49,489 bases of DNA, from positions 1-49,489 of the forward strand of contig JAJYCZ010000005.1 in assembly GCA_021777915.1 (NCBI GenBank). Direction: 5' to 3'. This document shows positions 1-7,504 of this stretch, piece by piece. Positions within the stretch are counted from its first letter, which is position 1. Each line of letters opens with the position of its first letter. A program made the position numbers and the translations under genes. Origin of the DNA: Pseudomonadota bacterium (GTDB taxonomy: Bacteria; Pseudomonadota; Alphaproteobacteria; Rhizobiales; Beijerinckiaceae). The notes beneath the pieces were generated by a model that saw only the letters and a program-made list of their open reading frames with translations, was not told where the DNA came from and searched no databases.

Positions 1-165
1 CCGATGGAGCGCCCGGCCGCGCGCAAAACGCCGATTTGGTCTCTTTCCTCCTCGGAAAGGTGCGAATAGGATCGCATGGCAACACTCCCTTTGGTCCTGA
101 ACAGCCAAGCCGATACCAGATCGGCAGCGGGTGTTGCACTTCGCGTCGGAACTCAGGCTCCTCTT
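1..165 (-). mobile_element. Terminal part of an IS30-family-like insertion sequence; transposase start codon at 77, gene runs off the left edge
   Basis: Minus strand from 77 reads MRSYSHLSEEERDQIGVLRAAGRSI, which matches the N-terminal pattern of IS30-type transposases (M-[RT]-x-Y-x-H-L-[ST]-x-E-E-R-x-x-I). An AGGGAG Shine-Dalgarno-like sequence precedes the ATG. The exact IS boundary (about 130-165) is estimated. Confidence 0.65.
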
Positions 166-515
166 CCTTTTCCAGCGCGGTTACGAAATCGGGAATATCT
201 TCATAAGGCAAGCCGTCTTCGTGCGTGAACCGCCGCATATGCCGGTAGAGCGAATAGGCGCGGTTCTTCGGATCGCGCAAAATCACAATGAATTTCGCCT
301 TGGGAAACAATGCTTTGAGAACAGACGCCATGGGCCGTTTGGCCGGCTGGCGGCCGAAGAGCCCGCTCGATGTACATGGCGTCGAAATGCTCGTAAACGT
401 CCGGGTTGGCAAGGCTGGGCGGAGCCCGCCAGGTCCGGTTTCCGGTCCGCCCCCGCGGCGCCTGCCAGGTGAAAAACCGGTGGGCTTTGCCCAAGCAAAT
501 CCGCATGAGAAACAA
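160..515 (-). pseudogene. Truncated sulfotransferase-like remnant
   Basis: Minus-strand frame encodes ASVLKALFPKAKFIVILRDPKNRAYSLYRHMRRFTHEDGLPYEDIPDFVTALEKEE, containing the sulfotransferase PAPS-binding-like motif KFIVILRDPxxRAYSxYxH. No intact N-terminus in the same frame, and the reading frame runs into the IS-like sequence. Confidence 0.55.
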
Positions 516-534
516 GACGACCGAGGGCGGCGGG

Positions 535-762
535 CTGGTTCTTTTTTATAAACATCCCGTTCCCGGTGATGACCTGATCGTCGAGGACGGCATTGTTTCG
601 CTGATCATGGACGAGGCGGAGTTCAAAGGCGGGCCTCTCGCGGCGATTCACGCCTTCATGGCCGCTCACCCTGGCCTTTACGAGATCGATCGCAAGCGGT
701 GCGACCGTTACGGCGAAAACGCGACGTGGAAGCTCGACGGCTATATTCGTCGGACTGTTTGA
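535..762 (+). pseudogene. 3' remnant of a cephalosporin-hydroxylase (CmcI)-like methyltransferase/hydroxylase gene
   Basis: Translation PVPGDDLIVEDGIVSLIMDEAEFKGGPLAAIHAFMAAHPGLYEIDRKRCDRYGENATWKLDGYIRRTV resembles the CmcI-family C-terminus (LIVEDG...GPxxAIxxFxxxHPxxEIDRxR...GYLRR). No upstream domain in frame. Confidence 0.5.
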
Positions 763-797
763 GTCGCGCGCGTGACCGCGCGCGGCGGGAACGCGCG

Positions 798-1361
798 TCA
801 GTTCATCCTCCGCGCGAAATCCGCGAAAGCCGCCAATTGCTTGCTTAGAAACTCCTTGGTCCCCACGTCGGTCAGGTCGCCGGTCGCGCTGTCGAATTTG
901 CCGCCGGCGCCGCCGATCATCGCCTCGGGCGTGTTGAAAACTCTGGCGTCGAGAAAGACAAAAGTCTGGCGCAGGTGATATTGCATCCGCGCGCCGCCAA
1001 GCGCGCCCGGCGAGGCGCTCTGCAGCAGGATCGGTTTTTGTCTGAAGGGGGCGGACGGCAGGCGGGAGATCCAGTCGATGGCGTTTTTCAGCACGCCGGG
1101 GACCGAATAATTATATTCCGGCGAGACCACGATCACGCCGTCGGCCGCCGCGATCGCCGCGCCCATCGCCTCGGCGGCTTGAGGGAATCCGGCGGCCTGA
1201 ACATCGGCGTCATAAAGGGGGAAATCGCCGACCGAATCGAGCGGCGAAATTTTTACGCCCTCGGGCGCCAGAGCGGGCAGGGCGCGGGCGACGCCGCCAT
1301 TGACCGAAGCCTTGCGCAAACTCCCGAGCAAAGTGACAAAGTGCAGATTTTTCGAGCTCAT
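798..1361 (-). CDS. NADPH-dependent FMN reductase family protein
   Basis: MSSKNLHFVTLLGSLRKASVNGGVARALPAL... SPEYNYSVPGVLKNAIDWISR: flavodoxin-like NAD(P)H-dependent FMN reductase signature. Start chosen at internal ATG (1361). Confidence 0.85.
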   Translation of the reverse strand: MSSKNLHFVTLLGSLRKASVNGGVARALPALAPEGVKISPLDSVGDFPLYDADVQAAGFPQAAEAMGAAIAAADGVIVVSPEYNYSVPGVLKNAIDWISRLPSAPFRQKPILLQSASPGALGGARMQYHLRQTFVFLDARVFNTPEAMIGGAGGKFDSATGDLTDVGTKEFLSKQLAAFADFARRMN

Positions 1362-1372
1362 GTCGCTCCCTT

Positions 1373-2344
1373 TCAGCGTGTCGAAAAATTTGGCGAAAAT
1401 TCGCCTTTCCGCGCCAGCCAGTCCTCGGCTGCGGCCCGGCCCGCCTCGCGCAAGCTGCTGATGAAAGACCACTCCAGATTGGCAGGGCTGTGTTCGGCGA
1501 GAAATTCAATCCCGTCTTCCGCCGCGATCCGGTCGAGCCGCAGCTTCGCCCATTTGCCGGATTCGTCGCCCCCCGCGCAAAGCGGGGCGAGCAGGCGAAT
1601 CGCCTCGACCTCGCGCTCCAGCGTCGAGGCGAAACTGATCTGTTCGATACGCCGTTCGATCTCGCGGCGGCTGCGCGGCGCCTTTTGCGATCTGGTCGGC
1701 GCGATCTGGATGATCAGAACATCCGCGGCGTTGGTCTCCATGACCAGCGGAGTCAGCGGCGGATTGGCGACATAGCCGCCATCCCAGTACAGTTCGCCGT
1801 CGATCTCGACCGATTGATGGAGCAAAGGCAGGCAGGCCGAGGCGAGGATAGCCGCCGGGGTGATCTCCTCGTTGCGGAAGATGCGCAGGGAGGCGGTGCT
1901 CACCCGCGTCGCCGCGATCAGCAGGCGGGGCGCCGACACATGCCGTAGCCGGTCGAAGTCGACAAGGGCTTCAAGCGCCTGGCGCAGCGGATTGAGGTCG
2001 AAGGGATTGAATTGATAGGGCGAGAGCGCGCGCGCCAGAAAGTCGAGCGGCAAGGCGGCCGCCTTGGGCAGGAAGGCCGCGCTCTGGCTGACGCCGGTCC
2101 AGAATTTCTCGAGCGTCTTGCGCGCGCTCTCCCGCCCGCCTTCGGCGAGGCCGCTCACCAGCAAGACCGCGTTGACCGCGCCGGCGCTGGCCCCGGAAAA
2201 GGCGTCAAGGGCGATATTCTCTTCCTCCAGCAGCCGCTCGAGCGCGCCCCAGGTGAAGGCCCCGAAGGAACCGCCGCCCTGGAGGGCGAGGGCGAGCCGG
2301 CGCGGCGGCCAGGGGTTTTCGGTCGTAGGCGGGCGCAAATCCAT
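1373..2344 (-). CDS. Patatin-like phospholipase family protein
   Basis: ALQGGGSFGAFTWGALERLLEE (oxyanion glycine-rich motif), FSGASAGAVNAVLL (GxSxG), DGGYVANPPL (catalytic DGG). Confidence 0.88.
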   Translation of the reverse strand: MDLRPPTTENPWPPRRLALALQGGGSFGAFTWGALERLLEEENIALDAFSGASAGAVNAVLLVSGLAEGGRESARKTLEKFWTGVSQSAAFLPKAAALPLDFLARALSPYQFNPFDLNPLRQALEALVDFDRLRHVSAPRLLIAATRVSTASLRIFRNEEITPAAILASACLPLLHQSVEIDGELYWDGGYVANPPLTPLVMETNAADVLIIQIAPTRSQKAPRSRREIERRIEQISFASTLEREVEAIRLLAPLCAGGDESGKWAKLRLDRIAAEDGIEFLAEHSPANLEWSFISSLREAGRAAAEDWLARKGEFSPNFSTR

Positions 2345-2560
2345 GGCTGCCCTGATGATGTCCAATATAACCTCCGCCTCCGCCGCCGGGCGACGAAGCA
2401 GGTTAGGCGCTGGCGATCAAATGGCAAGGGCGCCGACCTGTGCAAAACCGCCAATTCCGATTTTTCGTGACCTGCGCCAGGGTTAACCTGATCTTAACGA
2501 ATCGTTATCGTTTTTGGTTCAGTGTGCGTTAAGTCGTCGGTTCAATCGCGGAGTTTCCGC

Positions 2561-3289
2561 ATGGCGCCGCACTTTCTCGTTGCATTGCTGTTCGGGGCTC
2601 TGATGAGCTTCGGCAGCCCACTTGCGGGCAGGGCTCGCGCGCTCGCGCCTGGCCTCGTGGCGGCGGCCGCGGGTTTCGCCGCGGCGCTGATCCTTGCGGG
2701 TTTCGCGCCCGGCGTCTGGGCGATCGACACCCGATGGGTCGAGATTTCGGCGGCCCTGTGCGTCTTCGCCCTGGGTCTGAGCGGCGGTCCGCTTTCGCCC
2801 TGGGAGGAGCCCTTGCCCGAGGAGACGGCGCCAGAGGCCGAGGAGTCCCGCTTCGCCGAATCGTTTCAGGCTTTTGCGCTCGGGGCCGCCGCGTTTTTTG
2901 CCGCCTGGACCTTCGCGGCGGCTTTTCTGCTGCTGAAGGCGGCAGGCCATCTCGTTCTTGCGGCGCGGGAGAAAACCGAAACCGCGGCCGAGCGCGATCC
3001 GCGCCTCGACTGGCTTTCGGGGGGTGAAATGCCTCGCTCCTTCATCGCCGCGCTCAATGCGGGGCAGGCCCAGCGTCCGGAGCGAGGCTCCGAGTCTCGC
3101 TTCGAGCCTCGCTCCGAGTCTCGCTCCATGTCTCCAGCGCCTCGCCAAATAAGGGTTGTGCATAATGGGGCAAAGCCTTTGGATGCGCGATCCGCCGCCA
3201 ATGGGCGATCCATTGCGCAGGGGCGTGATAGAGCGGAACCACGTAAAAGCCTGACAGCAGCACGCGATCGAGCGCCCGGGCGGCGGTGA
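2561..3289 (+). CDS. Hypothetical membrane protein with Arg/Ser-rich C-terminal extension
   Basis: ORF with hydrophobic segments (FLVALLFGALMSF; LVAAAAGFAAALILAGFAPGVW; ALGAAAFFAAWTFAAAFLLL). The last ~78 codons overlap the convergent yejA-like gene, so the true end is uncertain. Confidence 0.5.
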   Translation: MAPHFLVALLFGALMSFGSPLAGRARALAPGLVAAAAGFAAALILAGFAPGVWAIDTRWVEISAALCVFALGLSGGPLSPWEEPLPEETAPEAEESRFAESFQAFALGAAAFFAAWTFAAAFLLLKAAGHLVLAAREKTETAAERDPRLDWLSGGEMPRSFIAALNAGQAQRPERGSESRFEPRSESRSMSPAPRQIRVVHNGAKPLDARSAANGRSIAQGRDRAEPRKSLTAARDRAPGRR

Positions 3290-4934
3290 CGAATTCCTCC
3301 CTGCCGCGCGCCGCCTGCAAGGCCGCGATCATGGCGTCGATGGCCGGGTTTCTGGCCCCCGCGAGATTGTAGGACGCCTCCTGGTCGGCGCTGTCGCCGC
3401 CCCAGCGCATGCGCTGCTCGTTGCCCGGCGAGGCCGAGGCCTGCCACAGGCCGATCATCATGTCGAAATCGAATCTCTGGCGCCGGCCCTGGAATTGGGC
3501 TTCATCGACCAGCCGCACCCGCGCCTCGACCCCGATCCGACGCAGAAGGCCGGAATAATAAAGCGCGAGACGCTCCTGTTCGCGGTCCTCGACCAGGATT
3601 TCGAATTCGAGCGGACGGCCGTCGCGCGTGAGACGGCCGTTTTCGAGCGTCCAGCCGGCCTGCCGCGCGAGGGAAAGGGCTTTTCGCGCCAGTTCGCGGT
3701 CGCGGCCGGTTCCGTCCGCGCGCGGCGGCGCCCAGGTTCCGTTCATGACGTCCTCGCGCACGGCGCCGGGAAAGGGCGCGAGCAGCTTGCGCTCCGCCGC
3801 GCTTGCCGGGCGGGCGTAAGCGGACAGTTCCGATTCGTCGAAAAAGCTCTTGTCGCGGTCGTAAAGGCTGGAAAAAAGATTGACGTTGAGCCATTCGAAA
3901 TCGAACATCATCGCCAGGGCCTCGCGCAGGCGCGGGTCTCGGAAAAGCGCGCGGCGGGTGTTGAAGGCGAAGCCGCGCAGGCCCTTGGGGCCGCCGAGCG
4001 GCAGGGATTCGACGGCGACCCTGCCGTCGCGCCGGGCGGGAAAATCATAGCCGCTCACCCAGCGGCGCGGGTCGGTCTCCTGCCGATAGTCGATCAGGCC
4101 GGCCTTGAACGCCTCGAACAGGCTGTTGTCGTCGCGGCCGTAATCGAAAATCACCTCGTCGAAATTATTACGCCCGCAATTGACGGCCAGGTCGCGGCCC
4201 CAATAATCCGGATCGCGGCGCAGAACGAGCTTTTCGCCCGGCTTGACCTCGGCGACCTGGTAAGGCCCGGAGCCAAGCGGGACGCCCAAGCCGTCGTCGG
4301 TGAACTTTTTCTCGCTCATGGCGTGGGCCGGCAGCACCGGCATCAGCGCCAGGATCAGAGGCAGTTCGCGGTCGTTCGCGCCGGCGAGGTCATAGCGGAC
4401 CGCATGGCCGTCCAGGGCCTGGACCGAACGCACGAGCGCATAGGCGGCGCGCTGCTGCGGGCGGCCCCGGGTCTTGAGCAGGTTGAAGGAAAAGATCACG
4501 TCCCGCGCCGTGATCTGGACGCCGTCGGAGAAATGGGCCTTGGGGTTGAGCCGGAAGACGACATAATCGCGGGCGTCGTCGGTTTCGATGGTTTGGGCGA
4601 TGAGGCCATAGAGGGTGAAGGGCTCGTCGAAGGAGCGCGCCATCAGGCTTTCATAGACCGGCCCGGCGAGCCCCGCCGCCGAATCGCCCGCGTTGACGCC
4701 GTAGGGGTTGAGGTTTTCGAACGTCCCGAATTCGCCCAGGCGCAGGGTTCCGCCCTTGCGGGCGTGGGGGTCGGCATAGGGCAGGCAGGTGAAATTTCCG
4801 GGCAGGGCCGGGTCGCCCTGCATGGCGATGGCGGGAGCGATCCTTCCCGGCGAAGGGCCCGCGCGCAAGCCGCCGCGCCCGAAGGCGGCGAGCAAAACGG
4901 CGAGGGCCAGAGGGAGAGCGAGCGGCGGGCGCAT
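3054..4934 (-). CDS. ABC transporter extracellular solute-binding protein, YejA-like (family 5)
   Basis: Signal-like N-terminus; GGTLRLGEFGTFENLNPYGVNAG; HFSDGVQITARDVIFSFNLLK; PLGSGPYQVAEVKPGEKLVLRRDPDYWGRDL; FDFEWLNVNLFSSLYDRDKSFFDESELSA, typical of the YejA family. Confidence 0.88.
   Translation of the reverse strand: MRPPLALPLALAVLLAAFGRGGLRAGPSPGRIAPAIAMQGDPALPGNFTCLPYADPHARKGGTLRLGEFGTFENLNPYGVNAGDSAAGLAGPVYESLMARSFDEPFTLYGLIAQTIETDDARDYVVFRLNPKAHFSDGVQITARDVIFSFNLLKTRGRPQQRAAYALVRSVQALDGHAVRYDLAGANDRELPLILALMPVLPAHAMSEKKFTDDGLGVPLGSGPYQVAEVKPGEKLVLRRDPDYWGRDLAVNCGRNNFDEVIFDYGRDDNSLFEAFKAGLIDYRQETDPRRWVSGYDFPARRDGRVAVESLPLGGPKGLRGFAFNTRRALFRDPRLREALAMMFDFEWLNVNLFSSLYDRDKSFFDESELSAYARPASAAERKLLAPFPGAVREDVMNGTWAPPRADGTGRDRELARKALSLARQAGWTLENGRLTRDGRPLEFEILVEDREQERLALYYSGLLRRIGVEARVRLVDEAQFQGRRQRFDFDMMIGLWQASASPGNEQRMRWGGDSADQEASYNLAGARNPAIDAMIAALQAARGREEFVTAARALDRVLLSGFYVVPLYHAPAQWIAHWRRIAHPKALPHYAQPLFGEALETWSETRSEARSETRSLAPDAGPAPH
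3091..3126. repeat. Three tandem 12-bp units (cgagtctcgctt / cgagcctcgctc / cgagtctcgctc)
   Basis: Read directly in the sequence. Translated on both strands as part of both convergent ORF tails. Confidence 0.85.
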
Positions 4935-5160
4935 GGCCCCATGCTAGAACAAAATCGCCGATGGCGCTCCCGCCGCTCGATAAATTCCGCCTCCCGCCGG
5001 ATTTCTCGGCTGGAAAGTCGCAGTCAAAGAGGATATGTAGGCGCCGTTCCGCTTTGCCCCGATTGGCGGCGAAGCACGCGTCCCTTCGCCCGAAGGGGCG
5101 CAAAAGATTTCTCGATCGTCGCGGGTCGCGCCTTTGGCTGGTCCGCTGAAAGGGTTTCGC

Positions 5161-5838
5161 ATGTCGATGTCTTCGTCCCGCTTTGGCGCCGCTCTGGTCG
5201 CGAGCGCGCTCATCTTTAGCTCCGCGCCGGCCTTCGCCCAGCAGCCCGGCGTCGGGGCGCCAGCGGGCATGCCGCAGGGGCCGGTGAAGGTTGACCTCAT
5301 CCCCACCCAGGCGACCTGGACGAAGGTCTGCGGTCGTGACAACGCCGCCAACAAGGACATCTGCTACACCACCCGCGATTTCAGCGCCCAGAAGGATCAG
5401 GCGCCGGTGCTCGCGCTCGCGGTCTATGACGTCAAGGGCGACGACACGCGCATCGTCCGTCTGCTGATGCCGGTCGGCCTGATGCTGCGCCCCGGCTTCC
5501 GCTTCGCGATCGACAAGGGCCCGGTGACGGAAGGCGCTTTCGAAATCTGCTTCCCCAACGGCTGTTTCGCCGAAGCCAAGGTGAAGTCGAACGTCGTCGA
5601 CGCCGCCAAGAAGGGCCAGACCATGACGGTCGTGGTCAAGAACCAGGCCAATGCCGAAGTCATCTTCAACGTGCCGCTCGAAGGTTTCGGCAAGGCCTTC
5701 GACGGCCCGGCCGTCGATCCCAAGGTTCTCGCCGAACAGCAGAAGAAGCTGCAGGAAGAACTGCAAAAGCGCGCGACGGAAGAGCGCCAGAAGCTCCAGC
5801 AGCAGGGCGGCGCCCCGGCGGCGCCGGCTGGGAAATAA
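5161..5838 (+). CDS. Invasion associated locus B (IalB) family protein
   Basis: Signal peptide, then TWTKVCGRDNAANKDICYTTRDFSA... LMPVGLMLRPGFRFAIDKGPVTEGAFEICFPNGCFAEAKV: IalB family pattern. Confidence 0.88.
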   Translation: MSMSSSRFGAALVASALIFSSAPAFAQQPGVGAPAGMPQGPVKVDLIPTQATWTKVCGRDNAANKDICYTTRDFSAQKDQAPVLALAVYDVKGDDTRIVRLLMPVGLMLRPGFRFAIDKGPVTEGAFEICFPNGCFAEAKVKSNVVDAAKKGQTMTVVVKNQANAEVIFNVPLEGFGKAFDGPAVDPKVLAEQQKKLQEELQKRATEERQKLQQQGGAPAAPAGK

Positions 5839-5863
5839 TCTCCGGCTCGAAGCCGAAAAGCGA

Positions 5864-5894
5864 ACGCGCGGCTGCAAAGCCGCGCGTTTTTTTT
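5864..5894 (+). terminator. Intrinsic terminator downstream of ialB-like gene
   Basis: ACGCGCGGCT-gcaa-AGCCGCGCGT stem-loop followed by an 8-T run. Confidence 0.88.
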
Positions 5895-5930
5895 GCGCCA
5901 GGCTGGCGGCAAGCGAGGAAGAAGGCCGGT

Positions 5931-6260
5931 TCAGTTCAAGACATTCCGCCGGCGGACATAATGGCCGGAATCGGAGCGCGTGAAAGTTTCGTCGATCTGC
6001 GGATTGCGGAAGGGCGCGCCCGATTCGTCGGGTTCGAGATTCTGCTCGGACACATAGGCGGTATATTCGGTGTCCGAATTTTCGGCATAGAGGTGGTAGA
6101 ACGGCTGGTCCTTGGACGGCCGCACTTCTTCAGGGATCGACAGCCACCATTCCTCGGTGTTGGCGAAAACTGGATCAATGTCGAAAATCACGCCGCGAAA
6201 CGGATATTTGCGGTGCTTGACGATATCGCCGATGCCGAATTTCGCCGCGCGCGGTTTCAT
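5931..6260 (-). CDS. hspQ: Heat shock protein HspQ (YccV-like hemimethylated-DNA-binding fold)
   Basis: AKFGIGDIVKHRKYPFRGVIFDIDPVFANTEEWW...QPFYHLYAENSDTEYTAYVSEQNLEPD: HspQ family. Confidence 0.93.
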   Translation of the reverse strand: MKPRAAKFGIGDIVKHRKYPFRGVIFDIDPVFANTEEWWLSIPEEVRPSKDQPFYHLYAENSDTEYTAYVSEQNLEPDESGAPFRNPQIDETFTRSDSGHYVRRRNVLN

Positions 6261-6331
6261 TTCTTGTTCCCGTCATGCCGACGAAAACAAAATTTCATAT
6301 GGCCTGATCCAAGTCAATCCGAACGGTTAGC

Positions 6332-6354
6332 GGCGCGCCGGCTCCCGGCGCGCC
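6332..6354. repeat. Perfect 10-bp inverted repeat with 3-nt loop (GGCGCGCCGG-CTC-CCGGCGCGCC) 3' of the malyl-CoA lyase gene
   Basis: Read directly; 12 bp beyond the minus-strand stop codon; no T-tract. Confidence 0.75.
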
Positions 6355-6365
6355 CGCGAACGGCC

Positions 6366-7415
6366 TCAGAATCCGTAAAGCGCCGCATATTCCTGGTCTT
6401 TCGCCGCGACCTGGCGGGCGAGGTCGACCATCACCTTGGCCTGTTTCCAGGTGGCGTCGTCCTGCATCTTGCCATCGATCATGGCGACGCCGGAGCCGTC
6501 GGGCATGGCTTCGAGAATCTTTCTGGCGAAGGCCACTTCCTTCGGGTCGGGCGAAAAGACCTTTTTGGCCAGCGCGATCTGGTTGGGGTGGAGCGACCAG
6601 GCGCCGGCGCAGCCCAAAAGGAAGGCATTGCGGAACTGGACCTCGCAGGCGGCGAGGTCGGTGATGTCGCCGAACGGGCCATAGAAGGCCTTGATGCCGG
6701 CCGAGGCGCAGGCGTCCACCATTTTGGCGATGGTGTAATGCCACAGATCCTGCTGATAGGCCGCGCGCGGCGCGGCCGGGTCGGCGCCCGGATCGGCCAG
6801 CACCTTGTATTCGGGATGACCGCCGCCGACGCGGGTGGTCTTCATCGCGCGCGACGCCGCGAGGTCGGCCGGGCCGAGGCTCATGCCATGCATGCGCGGC
6901 GAGGCCAGCGCGATCTGCTCGACATTCTTCACGCCCTCGGCGGTTTCCAGGATGGCGTGGATCAGGATCGGCTTTTTGACATTGCGCCTGGCTTCGAGCT
7001 GGGCGAGCAACTGGTCGAGATAATGAATGTCCCAGGGGCCCTCGACCTTGGGCAGCATGATCACGTCGAGCTTGTCGCCGATGGCGGCGACGACCTCGGT
7101 CACGTCGTCGAGCATCCACGGCGAATTGAGGCAGTTCACCCGCGTCCACAGGCCGGTCGAGCCGAAATCATTGGCAAGGCCCATTTCGATGAAACCTTTC
7201 CGCGCGGCTTCCTTGGCGTCGGCGGGAATGGCGTCTTCGAGATTGCCGAGAATGACGTCGGCGGAGCCGATTAATGCCGGCGTCTTGGCGCGCGCCTTTT
7301 CGAGATGCGGCGGCACGAAATGAATCATGCGCTCGACGCGCACCGGCAATTCGCGAAAAGGCGCGGGCGCGCCGATCGCCAAAGGCTCGTAAAACTTGCG
7401 GGGGCTCTTGCTCAT
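6366..7415 (-). CDS. mcl: L-malyl-CoA/beta-methylmalyl-CoA lyase
   Basis: [37 protein letters not shown]...[21 protein letters not shown]...[20 protein letters not shown]...[29 protein letters not shown]...YGPFGDI...[17 protein letters not shown]: HpcH/HpaI citrate-lyase-beta-like malyl-CoA lyase. Confidence 0.9.
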   Translation of the reverse strand: MSKSPRKFYEPLAIGAPAPFRELPVRVERMIHFVPPHLEKARAKTPALIGSADVILGNLEDAIPADAKEAARKGFIEMGLANDFGSTGLWTRVNCLNSPWMLDDVTEVVAAIGDKLDVIMLPKVEGPWDIHYLDQLLAQLEARRNVKKPILIHAILETAEGVKNVEQIALASPRMHGMSLGPADLAASRAMKTTRVGGGHPEYKVLADPGADPAAPRAAYQQDLWHYTIAKMVDACASAGIKAFYGPFGDITDLAACEVQFRNAFLLGCAGAWSLHPNQIALAKKVFSPDPKEVAFARKILEAMPDGSGVAMIDGKMQDDATWKQAKVMVDLARQVAAKDQEYAALYGF

Positions 7416-7504
7416 CACGGGGCTCCGTTGTGCTGGCCCGGCTGTAAGATAATTCCCGCGATGCAACAATTGAACTATCGCCGGTCAAGGTTCAAAATCC
7501 GCCC

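Noticed and set aside
3495-5219. 574-aa plus-strand ORF antisense to the yejA-like gene
   Set aside because: The minus strand carries the conserved solute-binding protein; the plus ORF has no family signature.
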